A stretch of 64,000 nucleotides of DNA from BOG-1112 sp964611335 (lineage in GTDB: Bacteria > Bdellovibrionota_B > Oligoflexia > Oligoflexales > Bog-1112). The notes beneath the pieces were generated by a model. That model was given only the letters and a program-made list of their open reading frames with translations, was not told where the DNA came from and did no database searches. The translations under genes were made by a program, and so were the position numbers. Positions 37,744 to 47,233 of the stretch are shown here, in pieces. Position 1 is the stretch's first letter. Each line of letters starts with the position of its first letter. Location: NCBI GenBank assembly GCA_964611335.1, contig CAZSXR010000002.1:714964-778963 (forward strand), written 5' to 3'.

Positions 37744-39810
37744 TTATTTCTTTTCGTTATTTGTAGCATCACCCCGAGCGAAAATACTAGCAACAAAACT
37801 CAAAGCATCCGATGCACAGATGTCACAGTAAGAATAATTTCTAATAAGGCGTTCTTTCACGATATCAATTTTTGCTTGAGTTTCTTTATCTACAACTTTG
37901 GAAACAAGAGTCGTAAGTTTGATTGTATCCTTTTGATCTTCAAAAAGTTTGAGTTCCAAAGCTTTAAACAACCGTTCGTTAGTTCGGAAATCGAAAGATT
38001 TACCTTCTAGCGCGAGTGCTCCGATGTAATTCATAATTTCACGGCGAAAGTCTTCTTTGCGATTTTCAGGAATATCAATCTTTTCTTCTATAGATCTCAT
38101 CAGTCTTTCATCAGGTTCATCTTCAGCTCCTGTATAAGGATTGCGAATACGTTCTTTTTGAGTGAAAGCTTTGAGGTTGTCTATATAGTTACCGCAAAGC
38201 TTTTCAATTGCGCCCTCATCTGCAGAAATCGCGCGTTGGACCTCATGCTTCACAATATCTTCGTATTCTTTTTTAACTTCTGAAAGAAGCTCAAGGTAGC
38301 GTTTTCTAATTTCTTCATCGTTGATTAAAGAGTGACCTTTAAGACCTGCTCCCAATTCATTGAGAACTATAAAAGGATTGATACATCCAGCGCCTTTGTC
38401 GAGAATTAACGCATTTGAAATTTTATCCTGGATATAACGAGGACTGATTCCATTCATTCCTTCGTGTTTAGATTCTTTACGAAGTTCTTTGATATTATCT
38501 TCTGTAAAATGTTGCGAAGTTTTTCCATTATATAATTTCAATTTCTGAGTGAGAGTAAGGTTCGCTTTTTTAGGTTCTTCTAGTCTTGTGAGTATAGCCC
38601 ACATCGATGCCATTTCGAGTGTATGAGGGGCTATGTGAATGTTTGGAACTGTTCGCGAGTTGAAATCTTTTTCGTAGATCTTAATTTCCTGAGAGAGTCT
38701 TGTGATATAGGGAACGTCTATTTTAATAGTACGATCTCTGAGAGCTTCCATGTATTCGTTGTTCTGCAATTTTCGATATTCTGGCTCGTTTGTGTGCCCA
38801 ACAATTACAAGATCAATGTCTGTTTGTGCGAACTTCTTAGGTTTAATTTTATGTTCCTGACTTGCTGTCAATAGATCATAAAGAAAGGCTACATCTAATT
38901 TTAGAACCTCGACGAATTCGATCATCCCTCTGTTGGCTATGTTAAATTCACCATCGAAATTAAATGCTCGAGGATCGGAATCAGATCCGTATAGCGCTAT
39001 CTTTCTGTAATTGATGTCGCCCGTGAGTTCAGTTGAGTCCTGATTCTTTTCATCTTTAGGTTGAAAAGTTCCTATACCTATTCTGTCTTTTTCAGACAAA
39101 ACTATGCGCTGAACCATGATGTGCCGTTTTGTGAGTTCTGTCCAATCCCCTGCATAGTGTTCAAGCAATCTGCGGTACATGTAACGACAAGGAGGGCAAA
39201 GATCTCCTTGAATGTGTACATGTTCATCTCTGTTTCTATTTTTGTTGATCTCATCAAGGATCATTTGTCTTTGCTCTTCTGGAATCAGATGCAGAGGTTC
39301 TTCGTGCATGGGACAAGCAAGAGTGTCTTCTTCGTTACCGATTACCTCTTTTAGGTTAATCCATCGGTATGTGTACAAGGCGCCATCACTCGTTCTTGAA
39401 TAGCGTTCGAGTCCTTTTTTTAAGAGTCTGACTATGGTTGATTTCGCTGAGCCGACTGGTCCGTGTAATAGAATGACTCGCTTTTCAGGGCCGTATTGAT
39501 AGGCAGCAGCTTTGATGATGTTGACCATCTTCATTAGGTGAACATCGAGACCAAAGACAGCATCTTTACCTCGATCTATGGGGTCATCGAAAAAGTTCCA
39601 GTGAGTGATTTTCTTCTTATATTCCGAATAAGTTGTATATCCATAAGAAGCAATCATTTCATAAAGACGTTGGAAAGAGGTTCTTGCGATCTTCGGATGT
39701 TCTAAGACTAGGTCAAGATAGTGTTTGAAGCTATTTTCCCAGTGCAGCTCGTTGTACACCTTGTGGAAGTCGCTTTTGTTGATCAGAGAAAAAATCTTAT
39801 CTGAATTCAT
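37744..39810 (-). CDS. prkA: PrkA family serine protein kinase / AAA+ ATPase
   Basis: 688 residues. An AAA+ domain (about 75-400) carries VILLHGPVGSAKSTIVRLLKKGL (Walker A GPVGSAKST) and the sensor-like DLVIVGHTNEPEY. The PrkA C-terminal region (about 420-680) includes GISPRYIQDKISNAL and an RRE...FDFRTNERLF segment. A C4-like insertion, CPMHEEPLHLIPEEQR...DLCPPCRYMY, is also seen in family members. PrkA phosphorylates proteins under starvation or stress in enteric bacteria and Bacillus. It leads prkA-yeaH-spoVR, with AAGGGAGC before the ATG. Confidence 0.93.
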   Translation of the reverse strand: MNSDKIFSLINKSDFHKVYNELHWENSFKHYLDLVLEHPKIARTSFQRLYEMIASYGYTTYSEYKKKITHWNFFDDPIDRGKDAVFGLDVHLMKMVNIIKAAAYQYGPEKRVILLHGPVGSAKSTIVRLLKKGLERYSRTSDGALYTYRWINLKEVIGNEEDTLACPMHEEPLHLIPEEQRQMILDEINKNRNRDEHVHIQGDLCPPCRYMYRRLLEHYAGDWTELTKRHIMVQRIVLSEKDRIGIGTFQPKDEKNQDSTELTGDINYRKIALYGSDSDPRAFNFDGEFNIANRGMIEFVEVLKLDVAFLYDLLTASQEHKIKPKKFAQTDIDLVIVGHTNEPEYRKLQNNEYMEALRDRTIKIDVPYITRLSQEIKIYEKDFNSRTVPNIHIAPHTLEMASMWAILTRLEEPKKANLTLTQKLKLYNGKTSQHFTEDNIKELRKESKHEGMNGISPRYIQDKISNALILDKGAGCINPFIVLNELGAGLKGHSLINDEEIRKRYLELLSEVKKEYEDIVKHEVQRAISADEGAIEKLCGNYIDNLKAFTQKERIRNPYTGAEDEPDERLMRSIEEKIDIPENRKEDFRREIMNYIGALALEGKSFDFRTNERLFKALELKLFEDQKDTIKLTTLVSKVVDKETQAKIDIVKERLIRNYSYCDICASDALSFVASIFARGDATNNEKK

Positions 39811-39970
39811 GCAGAGCTCCCTTTCCCCTTCCTAAAAATGGCGCGGGGTTAACCCATATCCAAGATGGTTGACCGGATTGTGTCTTATCTTTAAGGATAG
39901 GGCTTTCCTCATACCCTGTCAAAAAACAAAGCTTGCTGTATTGAATCATTTCCTATAATTGCAAGAGTCT

Positions 39971-41230
39971 ATGAGAATATTTTCTGAAATCTGGAATAAA
40001 TCTGAGATATTGGCGTCTCTCACGATCGCTTTTTCTGCGGCATTTTTACTTGCTGGCTATGAATTTGTACGTAGCGCTTCTTTTTCTTTATTTAAAGGGG
40101 CCTATGGTGTTGACAATTTATCTTTGATGATCGCGTTTACACCTTTAAGTGTGTTCACGGTGCTGTGGGTTTACGGTCAAACTCTTACAAAGTTTGGACC
40201 TCGCAAAACTCTTGCTTATTCAACTCTCATGTCTGCTTTTTGTATTTGTGCTTGTTATGGTCTTATTAAAGCAAATTATAAATTTGCGACTATTTTACTT
40301 TTTCTCATCCGAGATTGTTACGCCAGTTTATTGGTTGAACAGTTCTGGTCCTTTGCAAACAGTGTTTTGAAAGAATCCGAAGCGAAACGTTATAATGGTC
40401 TTATACTAGCAATTTCAACTTTAGGTGGTATCTGTGGTGGACTTCTTGTTCACAAATATGCTGAACAATGGGGGACAGCGCAATTGGTCCTCATTGGTGG
40501 GGTTTTATGCATACCCTGTTGGTATATAGCTCAAAAGGCTTATGTCATTAGTGGTTATTCAGGAGTTGAAAAGCCTCAAGAATCTAAGAAAGAAAGTATA
40601 CAGACACAGAGTGATATTTTTGGAATAAAGCTGTTTTCTAAAAACCGAATACTATTCGTAATTGCGGGCATGATTTTATTGAGTCAATTTTACTCGTATT
40701 TTATTGGTCTGAATTTTCAAATTGCTATTCAAAATCAATATGCAGATATGGATAAGCAGACAGCGTATTCAGGTCTCTTTTTTGCTATAACTAACGCGAG
40801 TTCTGTTTTTGCTCAGTTTGTTCTGACCCCCATACTTCTCGCGCGTTTTTCAATACCTGCTTTGCATATGGCTATTCCCCTTATTAATTTAGGGTGTATG
40901 GGAGCGCTTTTTGTTTTTCCTGGAGTAGGAGCAGCCAGTGCTGCTTTCTTAATTTATAAAACAATGGAGTACTCAATATTCCGTGCAGCAAAAGAAATCT
41001 TGTATATTCCATTGTCCTTTGATGTTCGTTTTAGAGCTAAAGAATTGATTGATGTTTTAGGACATAGATCAGGACAGGGAATTGCATCTCTGCTTTTTGG
41101 TATTATGCAAAAATTATCATTATTAAGAAATGTTCACATACCCTTTTTGAGTTCAGGAATGCTTATCCTTTGGTTTTTAGTTCTCTTGCCTCTGATCAAA
41201 TACGAAAAAATCGCACGGAAGCAATCTTAA
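39971..41230 (+). CDS. NTT/Tlc-family nucleotide carrier-like membrane protein (divergent)
   Basis: About 419 residues, with roughly 11-12 predicted membrane helices. Family marks of ATP/ADP translocases are present in weakened form: FVRSASFSLFKGAYGVDNL near the N-terminus, EQFWSFANSVLKESEAKRYNG near 130, and FRAAKEILYIPLSFDVRFRAKELIDVLGHRSGQ near 330-360, matching the K-E-x-x-YIPL...K-x-x-x-D-x-x-x-x-R-x-G-K block. It may carry nucleotides or another solute. I prefer ATG 39971 over TTG 39959. A TATAAT at 39954-39959 lies very close, so the mRNA may have almost no leader. Confidence 0.75.
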   Translation: MRIFSEIWNKSEILASLTIAFSAAFLLAGYEFVRSASFSLFKGAYGVDNLSLMIAFTPLSVFTVLWVYGQTLTKFGPRKTLAYSTLMSAFCICACYGLIKANYKFATILLFLIRDCYASLLVEQFWSFANSVLKESEAKRYNGLILAISTLGGICGGLLVHKYAEQWGTAQLVLIGGVLCIPCWYIAQKAYVISGYSGVEKPQESKKESIQTQSDIFGIKLFSKNRILFVIAGMILLSQFYSYFIGLNFQIAIQNQYADMDKQTAYSGLFFAITNASSVFAQFVLTPILLARFSIPALHMAIPLINLGCMGALFVFPGVGAASAAFLIYKTMEYSIFRAAKEILYIPLSFDVRFRAKELIDVLGHRSGQGIASLLFGIMQKLSLLRNVHIPFLSSGMLILWFLVLLPLIKYEKIARKQS

Positions 41231-41231
41231 A

Positions 41232-41522
41232 TTATTTGGCGATACAACTTCCGCAAGAATCTTCTTTCTTATCGAAAGATTCAAGTTCCCATTGGCCGAA
41301 TTCACCATTGATCGTTTCCAATGCATCGTCAAGGAACTCATGTTCTACAGAAAAGAGTTCTTTGAGAAGCTTTGTTTCTAGGCAATAAGCATTATAGTAA
41401 AATTTGTTGTCTTCATGACTAAAAACAAGGCTGATGCCCGCTTGCCTATCTTGAAATTTATAAAAAGAATCAGAATAGTTTTCTGAACTTAAATATTTTT
41501 TTTCATTTATGTTTGTATGCAT
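41232..41522 (-). CDS. Small hypothetical protein with C-terminal CGSC
   Basis: 96 residues, acidic, with a compact alpha/beta look (QAGISLVFSHEDNKFYYNAYCLETKLLKELF). It ends KEDSCGSCIAK, with a CxxC that could bind metal or a cluster. An AGGAAT ribosome site lies about 12 nt before the ATG. It follows fmt (26 nt gap) on the same strand and is convergent with the carrier gene, only 1 nt apart. I do not recognise it. Its frame fits tightly between real genes, which supports it being real. Confidence 0.6.
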   Translation of the reverse strand: MHTNINEKKYLSSENYSDSFYKFQDRQAGISLVFSHEDNKFYYNAYCLETKLLKELFSVEHEFLDDALETINGEFGQWELESFDKKEDSCGSCIAK

Positions 41523-41548
41523 TGAAATTTAGATTCCTAATGAAATTT

Positions 41549-42493
41549 TTAAGAAAACTTTAAGTGCTCTCGATTTTTCAAACCATTCCAGAATTCATCT
41601 GCTTTTAAAATTCTTGAGGCTTCTGGCTTTAGTTCTTTGATTTTTAAAAATCCTTCCCCACATGCTACATAAAGAGCCCTTTCTTCTTTTTGGTAAAAGA
41701 AGGTTCCAGGTTCTAATTTTTGAGAGTGAGGAGCGAGTTCAATTTGGGAAAGAATCACTCTTTTTGATTCTAAAAACGTATAAGAGGCTGGCCAAGGATT
41801 GTAAGCGCGAAAAGCATTATAAATTTTAGCTGAAGATAGATTCCAATTTATGAGCCCGTCCTCTTTTTTAATTTTTTTGCAAAGAGTTACTTGAGATGAG
41901 TCTTGAGGGATACCCACAAAGTGTGGGTCTTTAAGCTTTTCCAAAGCTTTTAAAAGCAGAGGACCTGAAAGATTAAAAAGTCTTGCCATCAATTCCCCTG
42001 CTGTTTCTTGAGGCAAAATGGGAACCGGTTCTTGCATTATGATATTCCCTGCATCCAGTTCTTTAACTGTAAAAAGTATGCTGATTCCTGTTTCATTTAA
42101 TCCATCAAAGAGAGCGCTCTGAACGGGGGTTGCGCCTCTATAATGGGGTAGTAAAGAGGGGTGAATATTGATGGTGCCTCTCTTCGGAATTTGGAGAAAG
42201 GAATCGTTTAAAATCTGTCCATAAGCACAAGTGATCATGAGATCTGGATTCAGTTTACGCAAAGTGTCTTGAAATTCCGCTTCGCTTGCTTTTTGAGGTT
42301 GAAGACAAAGTATTCCTGATTTTTTTGCAAACTTAGCTAAAGCAGGGTCTTCCAGTTGTCGCCCTCTGCCTGCAAGTTTTGCAGGTTGTGTCACAACAGC
42401 TAGGATTTCATGAATAGGATTTGCTGTGTTTTTTATAATATATTCAAGAGGATATATGGATTCCTCAGAGGATCCTAAGTAAACTAACCGCAT
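41549..42493 (-). CDS. fmt: Methionyl-tRNA formyltransferase
   Basis: 314 residues. The formyltransferase domain has YGQILNDSFLQIPKRGTINIHPSLLPHYRGATPVQ (catalytic N-H-D set: N of NIHPS, H of IHPS, D of KELDAGNI). The C-terminal OB-like domain (about 205-300) begins at KKEDGLINWNLS. It formylates initiator Met-tRNA. def, its usual neighbour, is not adjacent. The start shows the expected MRLVYLGSSE. Confidence 0.94.
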   Translation of the reverse strand: MRLVYLGSSEESIYPLEYIIKNTANPIHEILAVVTQPAKLAGRGRQLEDPALAKFAKKSGILCLQPQKASEAEFQDTLRKLNPDLMITCAYGQILNDSFLQIPKRGTINIHPSLLPHYRGATPVQSALFDGLNETGISILFTVKELDAGNIIMQEPVPILPQETAGELMARLFNLSGPLLLKALEKLKDPHFVGIPQDSSQVTLCKKIKKEDGLINWNLSSAKIYNAFRAYNPWPASYTFLESKRVILSQIELAPHSQKLEPGTFFYQKEERALYVACGEGFLKIKELKPEASRILKADEFWNGLKNREHLKFS

Positions 42494-42559
42494 TTTTGGC
42501 CTCTTTAAGTACTTTCGCCGTAAAGCGAAACTCTAACAAAAAGTTGTGGAGAAAAGAAC

Positions 42560-44098
42560 ATGGAAGACAAGTTTATATTGAGTGTGGATCAAGGGACTAC
42601 AGGAACTACAGTGTTGGTTGTAGATTTAAGTGATCAGGATGATTTGAAAATCATAGGTCGATGTACAGTTAATTTCCGTCAGTATTTTCCAAAAGCAGAC
42701 TGGGTTGAACACGATCTTGACGAAATATGGTCTTCTGTTGCGCGTGCTTGTGAGGAAGCTTGTATGGAAGCTGCACATCAGTGTTCGCGATTTAAGAAAA
42801 AAAATATCCTTGCGATTGGAATTACAAATCAAAGGGAAACGCTTTGCGTTTATGATCGAAAAGATCTGAAAGTTCTTTCAAGAGCTATAGTATGGCAGTG
42901 CAAAAGAAGTTCTTTGATTTGTGAGGATTTGAGAAATTCAGGATTGGAAAAAAGTATTCGTGAAAAAACAGGTTTATTTGTGGATCCCTATTTCACAGGT
43001 ACAAAAATTAAATGGTTAATAGAAAACAACTCTGAAATTGCAAAAAAATTAAAAAAAGGGACTGCGATTTTAGGAACTATGGATAGTTTTCTTATCAGTA
43101 AATTCGGAGGGGGAAGAGACCACAAGACAGAGGCGAGCAATGCATCTCGAACGCTTCTTTACAATATTCACGAAGGAAAATGGGATTCTGAACTTGTATC
43201 TCTTATGGGATTGCCTTCAATAGATTGTCTAGCAGAAGTTCAAGACAGTGTTGGTGTATTTACAAAAACGAAAGGTTTGGAATTTTTACCTGATGGAATT
43301 CCCATAACGGGAGTTTTAGGAGATCAACAGGCTGCTTTAGCGGGACAACGTTGTTTTTCCGTAGGAGAGGCAAAGTGTACTTATGGAACAGGTGCCTTTC
43401 TCTTGTTAAATGTCGGGAAAGATCTTGTTTTTTCGAAACATAAACTTCTCACAACAGTAGCTTGGCAATTGGATGGGAGACTTACTTATGCTTTGGAGGG
43501 GGCTTCCTTTGTTGCGGGAGCTGCATTGCAATTTCTTCGAGATAACTTAGGCATTCTGAAAAATACAGGAGATAGTGAAGCGCTTGCGCGTACGGTTTTA
43601 GCTGCGCCTGAAATTATTTTTGTTCCTGCTCTTTCAGGTTTAGGAGCACCGTGGTGGGAACCAAAAGTTCGAGGAGCCTTCCTTGGATTGACGCGCGCAA
43701 CTACAAAAGCGCAGTTGGTTCGAGCGTGTTTAGAAGGGGTTGCTTTTCAGGTTTGTGATTTGATTGAAAGTATGAAGCAGGATTATGGGGATGCTATAGA
43801 AGTCCTCAGAGTTGATGGTGGAGCTGCTTCCAATTCTCTCCTGTTAGAAATACAAGCACAGTTTGCTGGTTTAAAAGTGGAACGTCCGCACAACTTGGAA
43901 ACAACTGCAATGGGTGCAATTTTATTTGCAGGATTAGGTGTAAAAGTTTTCAGCTCTATAGATAAGCTAAAAAAATCTGTAGCTATTCATTCTATTTTTG
44001 AGCCAAACACTTCAAAAAGACATGTTGAATTAGTTCAAGAACAAAAAAAAGCATGGTTGAGAGCTATCCATGCTTTGAAAGTTTTTTCCGATGTTTGA
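42560..44098 (+). CDS. glpK: Glycerol kinase
   Basis: 512-residue FGGY kinase. SVDQGTTGTT lies at 8-17, with NQRETLCVYDR, MDSFLISKF (family: D-x-x-L-x-x-x-L), GVLGDQQAALAGQ, TYGTGAFLLLN and LEGVAFQVCDLIESM, plus GGAASNSLLLEIQAQ near the C-terminus. It phosphorylates glycerol to glycerol-3-phosphate, useful for both phospholipid synthesis and host-glycerol use. GGAG precedes the ATG. A short palindrome (TTTCGC/GCGAAA near 42511-42530) lies upstream. No glpF or glpD is nearby. Confidence 0.95.
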   Translation: MEDKFILSVDQGTTGTTVLVVDLSDQDDLKIIGRCTVNFRQYFPKADWVEHDLDEIWSSVARACEEACMEAAHQCSRFKKKNILAIGITNQRETLCVYDRKDLKVLSRAIVWQCKRSSLICEDLRNSGLEKSIREKTGLFVDPYFTGTKIKWLIENNSEIAKKLKKGTAILGTMDSFLISKFGGGRDHKTEASNASRTLLYNIHEGKWDSELVSLMGLPSIDCLAEVQDSVGVFTKTKGLEFLPDGIPITGVLGDQQAALAGQRCFSVGEAKCTYGTGAFLLLNVGKDLVFSKHKLLTTVAWQLDGRLTYALEGASFVAGAALQFLRDNLGILKNTGDSEALARTVLAAPEIIFVPALSGLGAPWWEPKVRGAFLGLTRATTKAQLVRACLEGVAFQVCDLIESMKQDYGDAIEVLRVDGGAASNSLLLEIQAQFAGLKVERPHNLETTAMGAILFAGLGVKVFSSIDKLKKSVAIHSIFEPNTSKRHVELVQEQKKAWLRAIHALKVFSDV

Positions 44099-44107
44099 GA
44101 GAAAAAG

Positions 44108-44137
44108 TTAAAAAGCGGGAGAATCCGCGCTTTTTAA
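44108..44137. terminator. Bidirectional terminator between glpK and porin gene
   Basis: The arms TTAAAAAGCG (44108-44117) and CGCTTTTTAA (44128-44137) are exact reverse complements; inner GG/CC pairs extend the stem. It gives a U-run in either direction and sits between two convergent genes, so it should end both transcripts. Confidence 0.85.
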
Positions 44138-44148
44138 CGAGAGAAGGT

Positions 44149-45255
44149 TTAGAAATGAGCTGCAGCACCGACTCTCACGATGAGATCGGATTTTGTTTTC
44201 TTGTCTATCCCTTGAAGGAACTTACCTGTTTGCATATCGAGAGCAATGTAAGGAGAGTAGTTTGAGCTGAAGCTTGTAGCAGCAGCAGCTAAGCTAAGAA
44301 TTTGACCTTCATGGTCCCAAGTTCCTGCTGTTGAGTTTGCGCCTGGATCAGCTGTATGCAATTTGTTTTTGTAATTTGAGTAATAGAGTGTTGCCGTCAT
44401 CATTTTTTTCATTTCGTAGTCAATTTGAGCGCTGAATCGTGTGCCATTATCCAATTTTGAAGTAGAACCTGTTCCTGCAGAGTTTGGTAGTTTTTGAGAA
44501 TGAGCAACCATCATGTAGTCCGCTGTAATACCAAAGCCAGCAACATCTAACATAAGACCCACATCAAAGTGTGAAGAGTGACCGCCATCATATGCGCCGT
44601 ATTGAACTATAGGACGGATGCCAACGATGTCACCTTTCCACTCTAGGTTCCAAGTTTGCTGTTGTTTTGTCTGCCAATTTCCAGGATTGACGTCGTTCAT
44701 CAACTGAAGGGTGAGGTCACCAAACATATGGAAACCAACTTCCAATGTTGGGTTGTAAGATTTCATGTTGGGAACATAACTGAAAGTTGGGTCCCCTTTG
44801 TTTGTTTGGTTGATGACAGGATTGATAGCTCGGAGTGTTGTAGCTTCATTGTAGTTTGCAAAATCCCATCCGCCACTTTTAACTTTCGAACAACCGATAC
44901 CAAAGGAGAACATGTCACTTTGCCACCAAGTTGTCTGAGCAGTTTTGATTGGGCTACCCATACAATTCGAAGGTAAACCAATAAGTGAATTTCCAGATAG
45001 TTCACCATTGTTGATGAACTGAACTTCAGATTCGTACTTAATTTTGTCGCTTATCGAACCGGAAGCGGTGAAGTTAGCGTAAGCTTGTTGGCTTGTTGTT
45101 GCTAAACTTCCAGAAGATACTCCTGCGCCTTCTCTAGTTCTATTGTTGTTGTAGATCAGCTCACCACGGAAGAGGCCTCCGATTTTTGGGCCTCCATCCG
45201 CAAATAAGCTGCTTGAAAGCATCAAAACGGGAGTGACATAACGAAGCATTCTCAT
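44149..45255 (-). CDS. Outer-membrane beta-barrel porin-like protein
   Basis: 368 residues with a signal peptide (MRMLRYVTPVLMLSSSLFADGG; cleavage after about A20). Many alternating amphipathic strands follow (KYESEVQFINN, FDVGLMLDVAGFGITADYMM, TATLYYSNYKNK). It ends in Phe (VGAAAHF), the BAM-recognition signature of barrels. Two cysteines near 95-120 may pair. It resembles general porins by architecture only. Strong AAGGAG precedes the ATG, a promoter lies upstream and an isolated terminator follows, so it is probably a single, highly expressed gene. Confidence 0.82.
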   Translation of the reverse strand: MRMLRYVTPVLMLSSSLFADGGPKIGGLFRGELIYNNNRTREGAGVSSGSLATTSQQAYANFTASGSISDKIKYESEVQFINNGELSGNSLIGLPSNCMGSPIKTAQTTWWQSDMFSFGIGCSKVKSGGWDFANYNEATTLRAINPVINQTNKGDPTFSYVPNMKSYNPTLEVGFHMFGDLTLQLMNDVNPGNWQTKQQQTWNLEWKGDIVGIRPIVQYGAYDGGHSSHFDVGLMLDVAGFGITADYMMVAHSQKLPNSAGTGSTSKLDNGTRFSAQIDYEMKKMMTATLYYSNYKNKLHTADPGANSTAGTWDHEGQILSLAAAATSFSSNYSPYIALDMQTGKFLQGIDKKTKSDLIVRVGAAAHF

Positions 45256-45318
45256 ACTCGCTCCTTAAATAGAAAACGAAAAGACTAAACACACTACATT
45301 TTTAGAAAATCTACTTAC

Positions 45319-45346
45319 ATTTTACTTGTCTTTGAAAAAAAAGCAA
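45319..45346 (-). promoter_or_regulatory. Candidate sigma-70 promoter for the porin gene
   Basis: Read on the minus strand: TTGCTT (45346-45341), a 16-nt spacer, then TAAAAT (45324-45319), about 64 nt before the porin ATG. The match is reasonable at both boxes. There is no further evidence for it. Confidence 0.45.
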
Positions 45347-45411
45347 AAGTTGGAACTAAAATCTTTGTAAGGTTATCTATAGTGCGTGAGTTGGATGAGT
45401 TGAGACGGTGT

Positions 45412-46209
45412 TTAAACTGAGGAACTTTGTGATTCAAAAGGGCCCATGATGTTAAATCCTGCATCCACATGTAAAATCTCGCCGGTTGTGCCTGATGCAA
45501 GATCGCTTAGCAAAAACGAAGCGGATTTTCCAACATCTTGACTTGAGACATTCCGTTTCAAAGGAGCAATAGAAGCATTGAAGTCAAGCATAGAACTTAC
45601 TCCTACTGCAGATGCTGCTAGAGTTTTAATAGGGCCTGCGCTGATTGCATTGACACGAATACCTTTAGATCCGAGATCGTAAGCAAGATAACGTACGCTG
45701 CTCTCTAATGCGGACTTAGCAATACCCATAAGATTATAACCAACGACTACTTTTTCAGCTCCGAAGTAGCTGAGGGTCAGAATGCTTGAACCTTCTTTCA
45801 TTCTTTTAGAAGCAACGCTGCTACATGCAATAAAACTATAAGCACTAGCTTCCATGGCTGTGAGAAAACCCTCTCTACTCACTTCTAAACAAGGCCTTCT
45901 GATTTCATCAATTGCAGCAAATGCGATAGAGTGCACAAGGAAATCAATTTTTGGAAACACTTTTGATGTTTCATCAAAAAACTTCTCAATATCTTCTGTT
46001 TTATTGACGTTGCATCCTTTTAGTAGTTTTGGATTTAAATGCCCGATCGCTTTGCGAACACGCATTTCAGATCGACCTTTTTCATCTTCTAAAAAACTAA
46101 AAGCGAGTTGTGCTCCTTCTTTAGTTAGAACTTCTGCAATACCAGTTGCTAAGGAGCGTTCATTAGCAACACCCATAATCACGCCATATTTTCCATCAAA
46201 TAAACCCAT
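45412..46209 (-). CDS. fabI: Enoyl-ACP reductase (NADH)
   Basis: Last step of each fatty acid elongation cycle. 265 residues, SDR fold: GVANERSLATGIAEVL at 13-28 (FabI-type cofactor loop), HSIAFA near 93, and the catalytic pair Tyr-x6-Lys in the region GYNLMGIAKSALESSVRYLA. NAISAGPIKTLAASAV is the substrate loop. It ends DAGFNIMG, as FabI does, with a slightly longer tail. AAGGAG precedes the ATG. It lies 16 nt after the nitrilase gene in the same direction. Confidence 0.94.
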   Translation of the reverse strand: MGLFDGKYGVIMGVANERSLATGIAEVLTKEGAQLAFSFLEDEKGRSEMRVRKAIGHLNPKLLKGCNVNKTEDIEKFFDETSKVFPKIDFLVHSIAFAAIDEIRRPCLEVSREGFLTAMEASAYSFIACSSVASKRMKEGSSILTLSYFGAEKVVVGYNLMGIAKSALESSVRYLAYDLGSKGIRVNAISAGPIKTLAASAVGVSSMLDFNASIAPLKRNVSSQDVGKSASFLLSDLASGTTGEILHVDAGFNIMGPFESQSSSV

Positions 46210-46225
46210 GTGTTCTCCTTCGAAA

Positions 46226-47059
46226 TTAATAGAGGTCGTTTCTTCTGTTTGCTAGAACAGGAATTCTTTCACGAATCACGCGAAGTCTTTCTTGAAATAA
46301 GTCCGCCATAGCGAGTCCACAGTCTGTTCCTGTCTTTCCAATCACGTCACCCCAAGGATCTACGATCATGGAGTGTCCAAAAGATTTTTTATCCTCGTAG
46401 TGCGTTCCTGTTTGGTTTGCTGCAAGAGTGTAACATTGGAATTCCACAGATCTTGAGCGAACCAAAAGTTCCCAATGTGCTTTACCTGTCGCTTCCGTGA
46501 ATGCAGAGGGCACGACCAAAATATCAAAGGCTCCTTTTTTATAAAGAGCCACTAAAAACTCGTTAAAACGTATATCATAACAAATTGCACAAGCAACTTT
46601 CCAACCATCATGTGTAAAGGTCAGAAGGGAATTGCCGCTTAAGAAGCCGTCACTTTCAGATCGAAGTACTTCACCATATTGCAGATGAAAGAGATGGATC
46701 TTGCGATATGAGTGAATCAAAGTTCCGCGGTTATTGAAAATATGAAGGGTGTTATAGATTTTAGGATGCTTCGCATGGGCTTGATCTTCCTCAGCCAATT
46801 CAAGGACAGGAGCAAAGATTGTCATATTGAATTTCTGGGCTAGTTCGGACAGGCGAATATTGAGAGGGCCACCTTTATGCTCCGCATTTTTGTAAAGCTT
46901 GTCATAGGGGCCTATGAAAGGGAAAAGTTCTGGGAGGATGACCCAATCGGCGTTGTTTTTAGAAGCCATCTCTATGTAATACTCGGCCTGCTCAAGATTG
47001 CGTTCTTTATGGTCTTGGCTGTTCATAGTTACACACGCTGCGCGCAAAGATTCTCTCAT
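46226..47059 (-). CDS. Carbon-nitrogen hydrolase (Nit/nitrilase superfamily)
   Basis: The Glu-Lys-Cys triad is visible: E in ILPELFPF, K in YRKIHLFHL, C in ACAICYDIRFNEF. These motifs and the segment GTHYEDKKSFGHSMIVDPWGDV match Nit1/omega-amidase-like members, which repair deaminated glutathione or hydrolyse omega-amides; the true substrate is unknown. I chose the ATG at 47057-47059 because TAAGGAG stands 8 nt before it. The longer open frame to 47191 has no ribosome site and would enter the promoter gap of the divergent gene. Confidence 0.85.
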   Translation of the reverse strand: MRESLRAACVTMNSQDHKERNLEQAEYYIEMASKNNADWVILPELFPFIGPYDKLYKNAEHKGGPLNIRLSELAQKFNMTIFAPVLELAEEDQAHAKHPKIYNTLHIFNNRGTLIHSYRKIHLFHLQYGEVLRSESDGFLSGNSLLTFTHDGWKVACAICYDIRFNEFLVALYKKGAFDILVVPSAFTEATGKAHWELLVRSRSVEFQCYTLAANQTGTHYEDKKSFGHSMIVDPWGDVIGKTGTDCGLAMADLFQERLRVIRERIPVLANRRNDLY

Positions 47060-47233
47060 TTCTGCACTCCTTAAAGTGGTAGCAAATGACATGGTATCAA
47101 ATTGTCGACCTGGTACATTTTTGACACTCCTTTTCGTCTTCGCCAAAGCAAATTCTTTCAAAGAGTCAGAATTTTTCTGATTGGCCCACATATTGCAAAG
47201 TTATAGGTGAACAGATGATTAAGGAGATAATCC

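Noticed and set aside
45854..46255. 133-aa open frame antisense to fabI
   Set aside because: Serine-rich shadow of a clear enzyme gene on the other strand.
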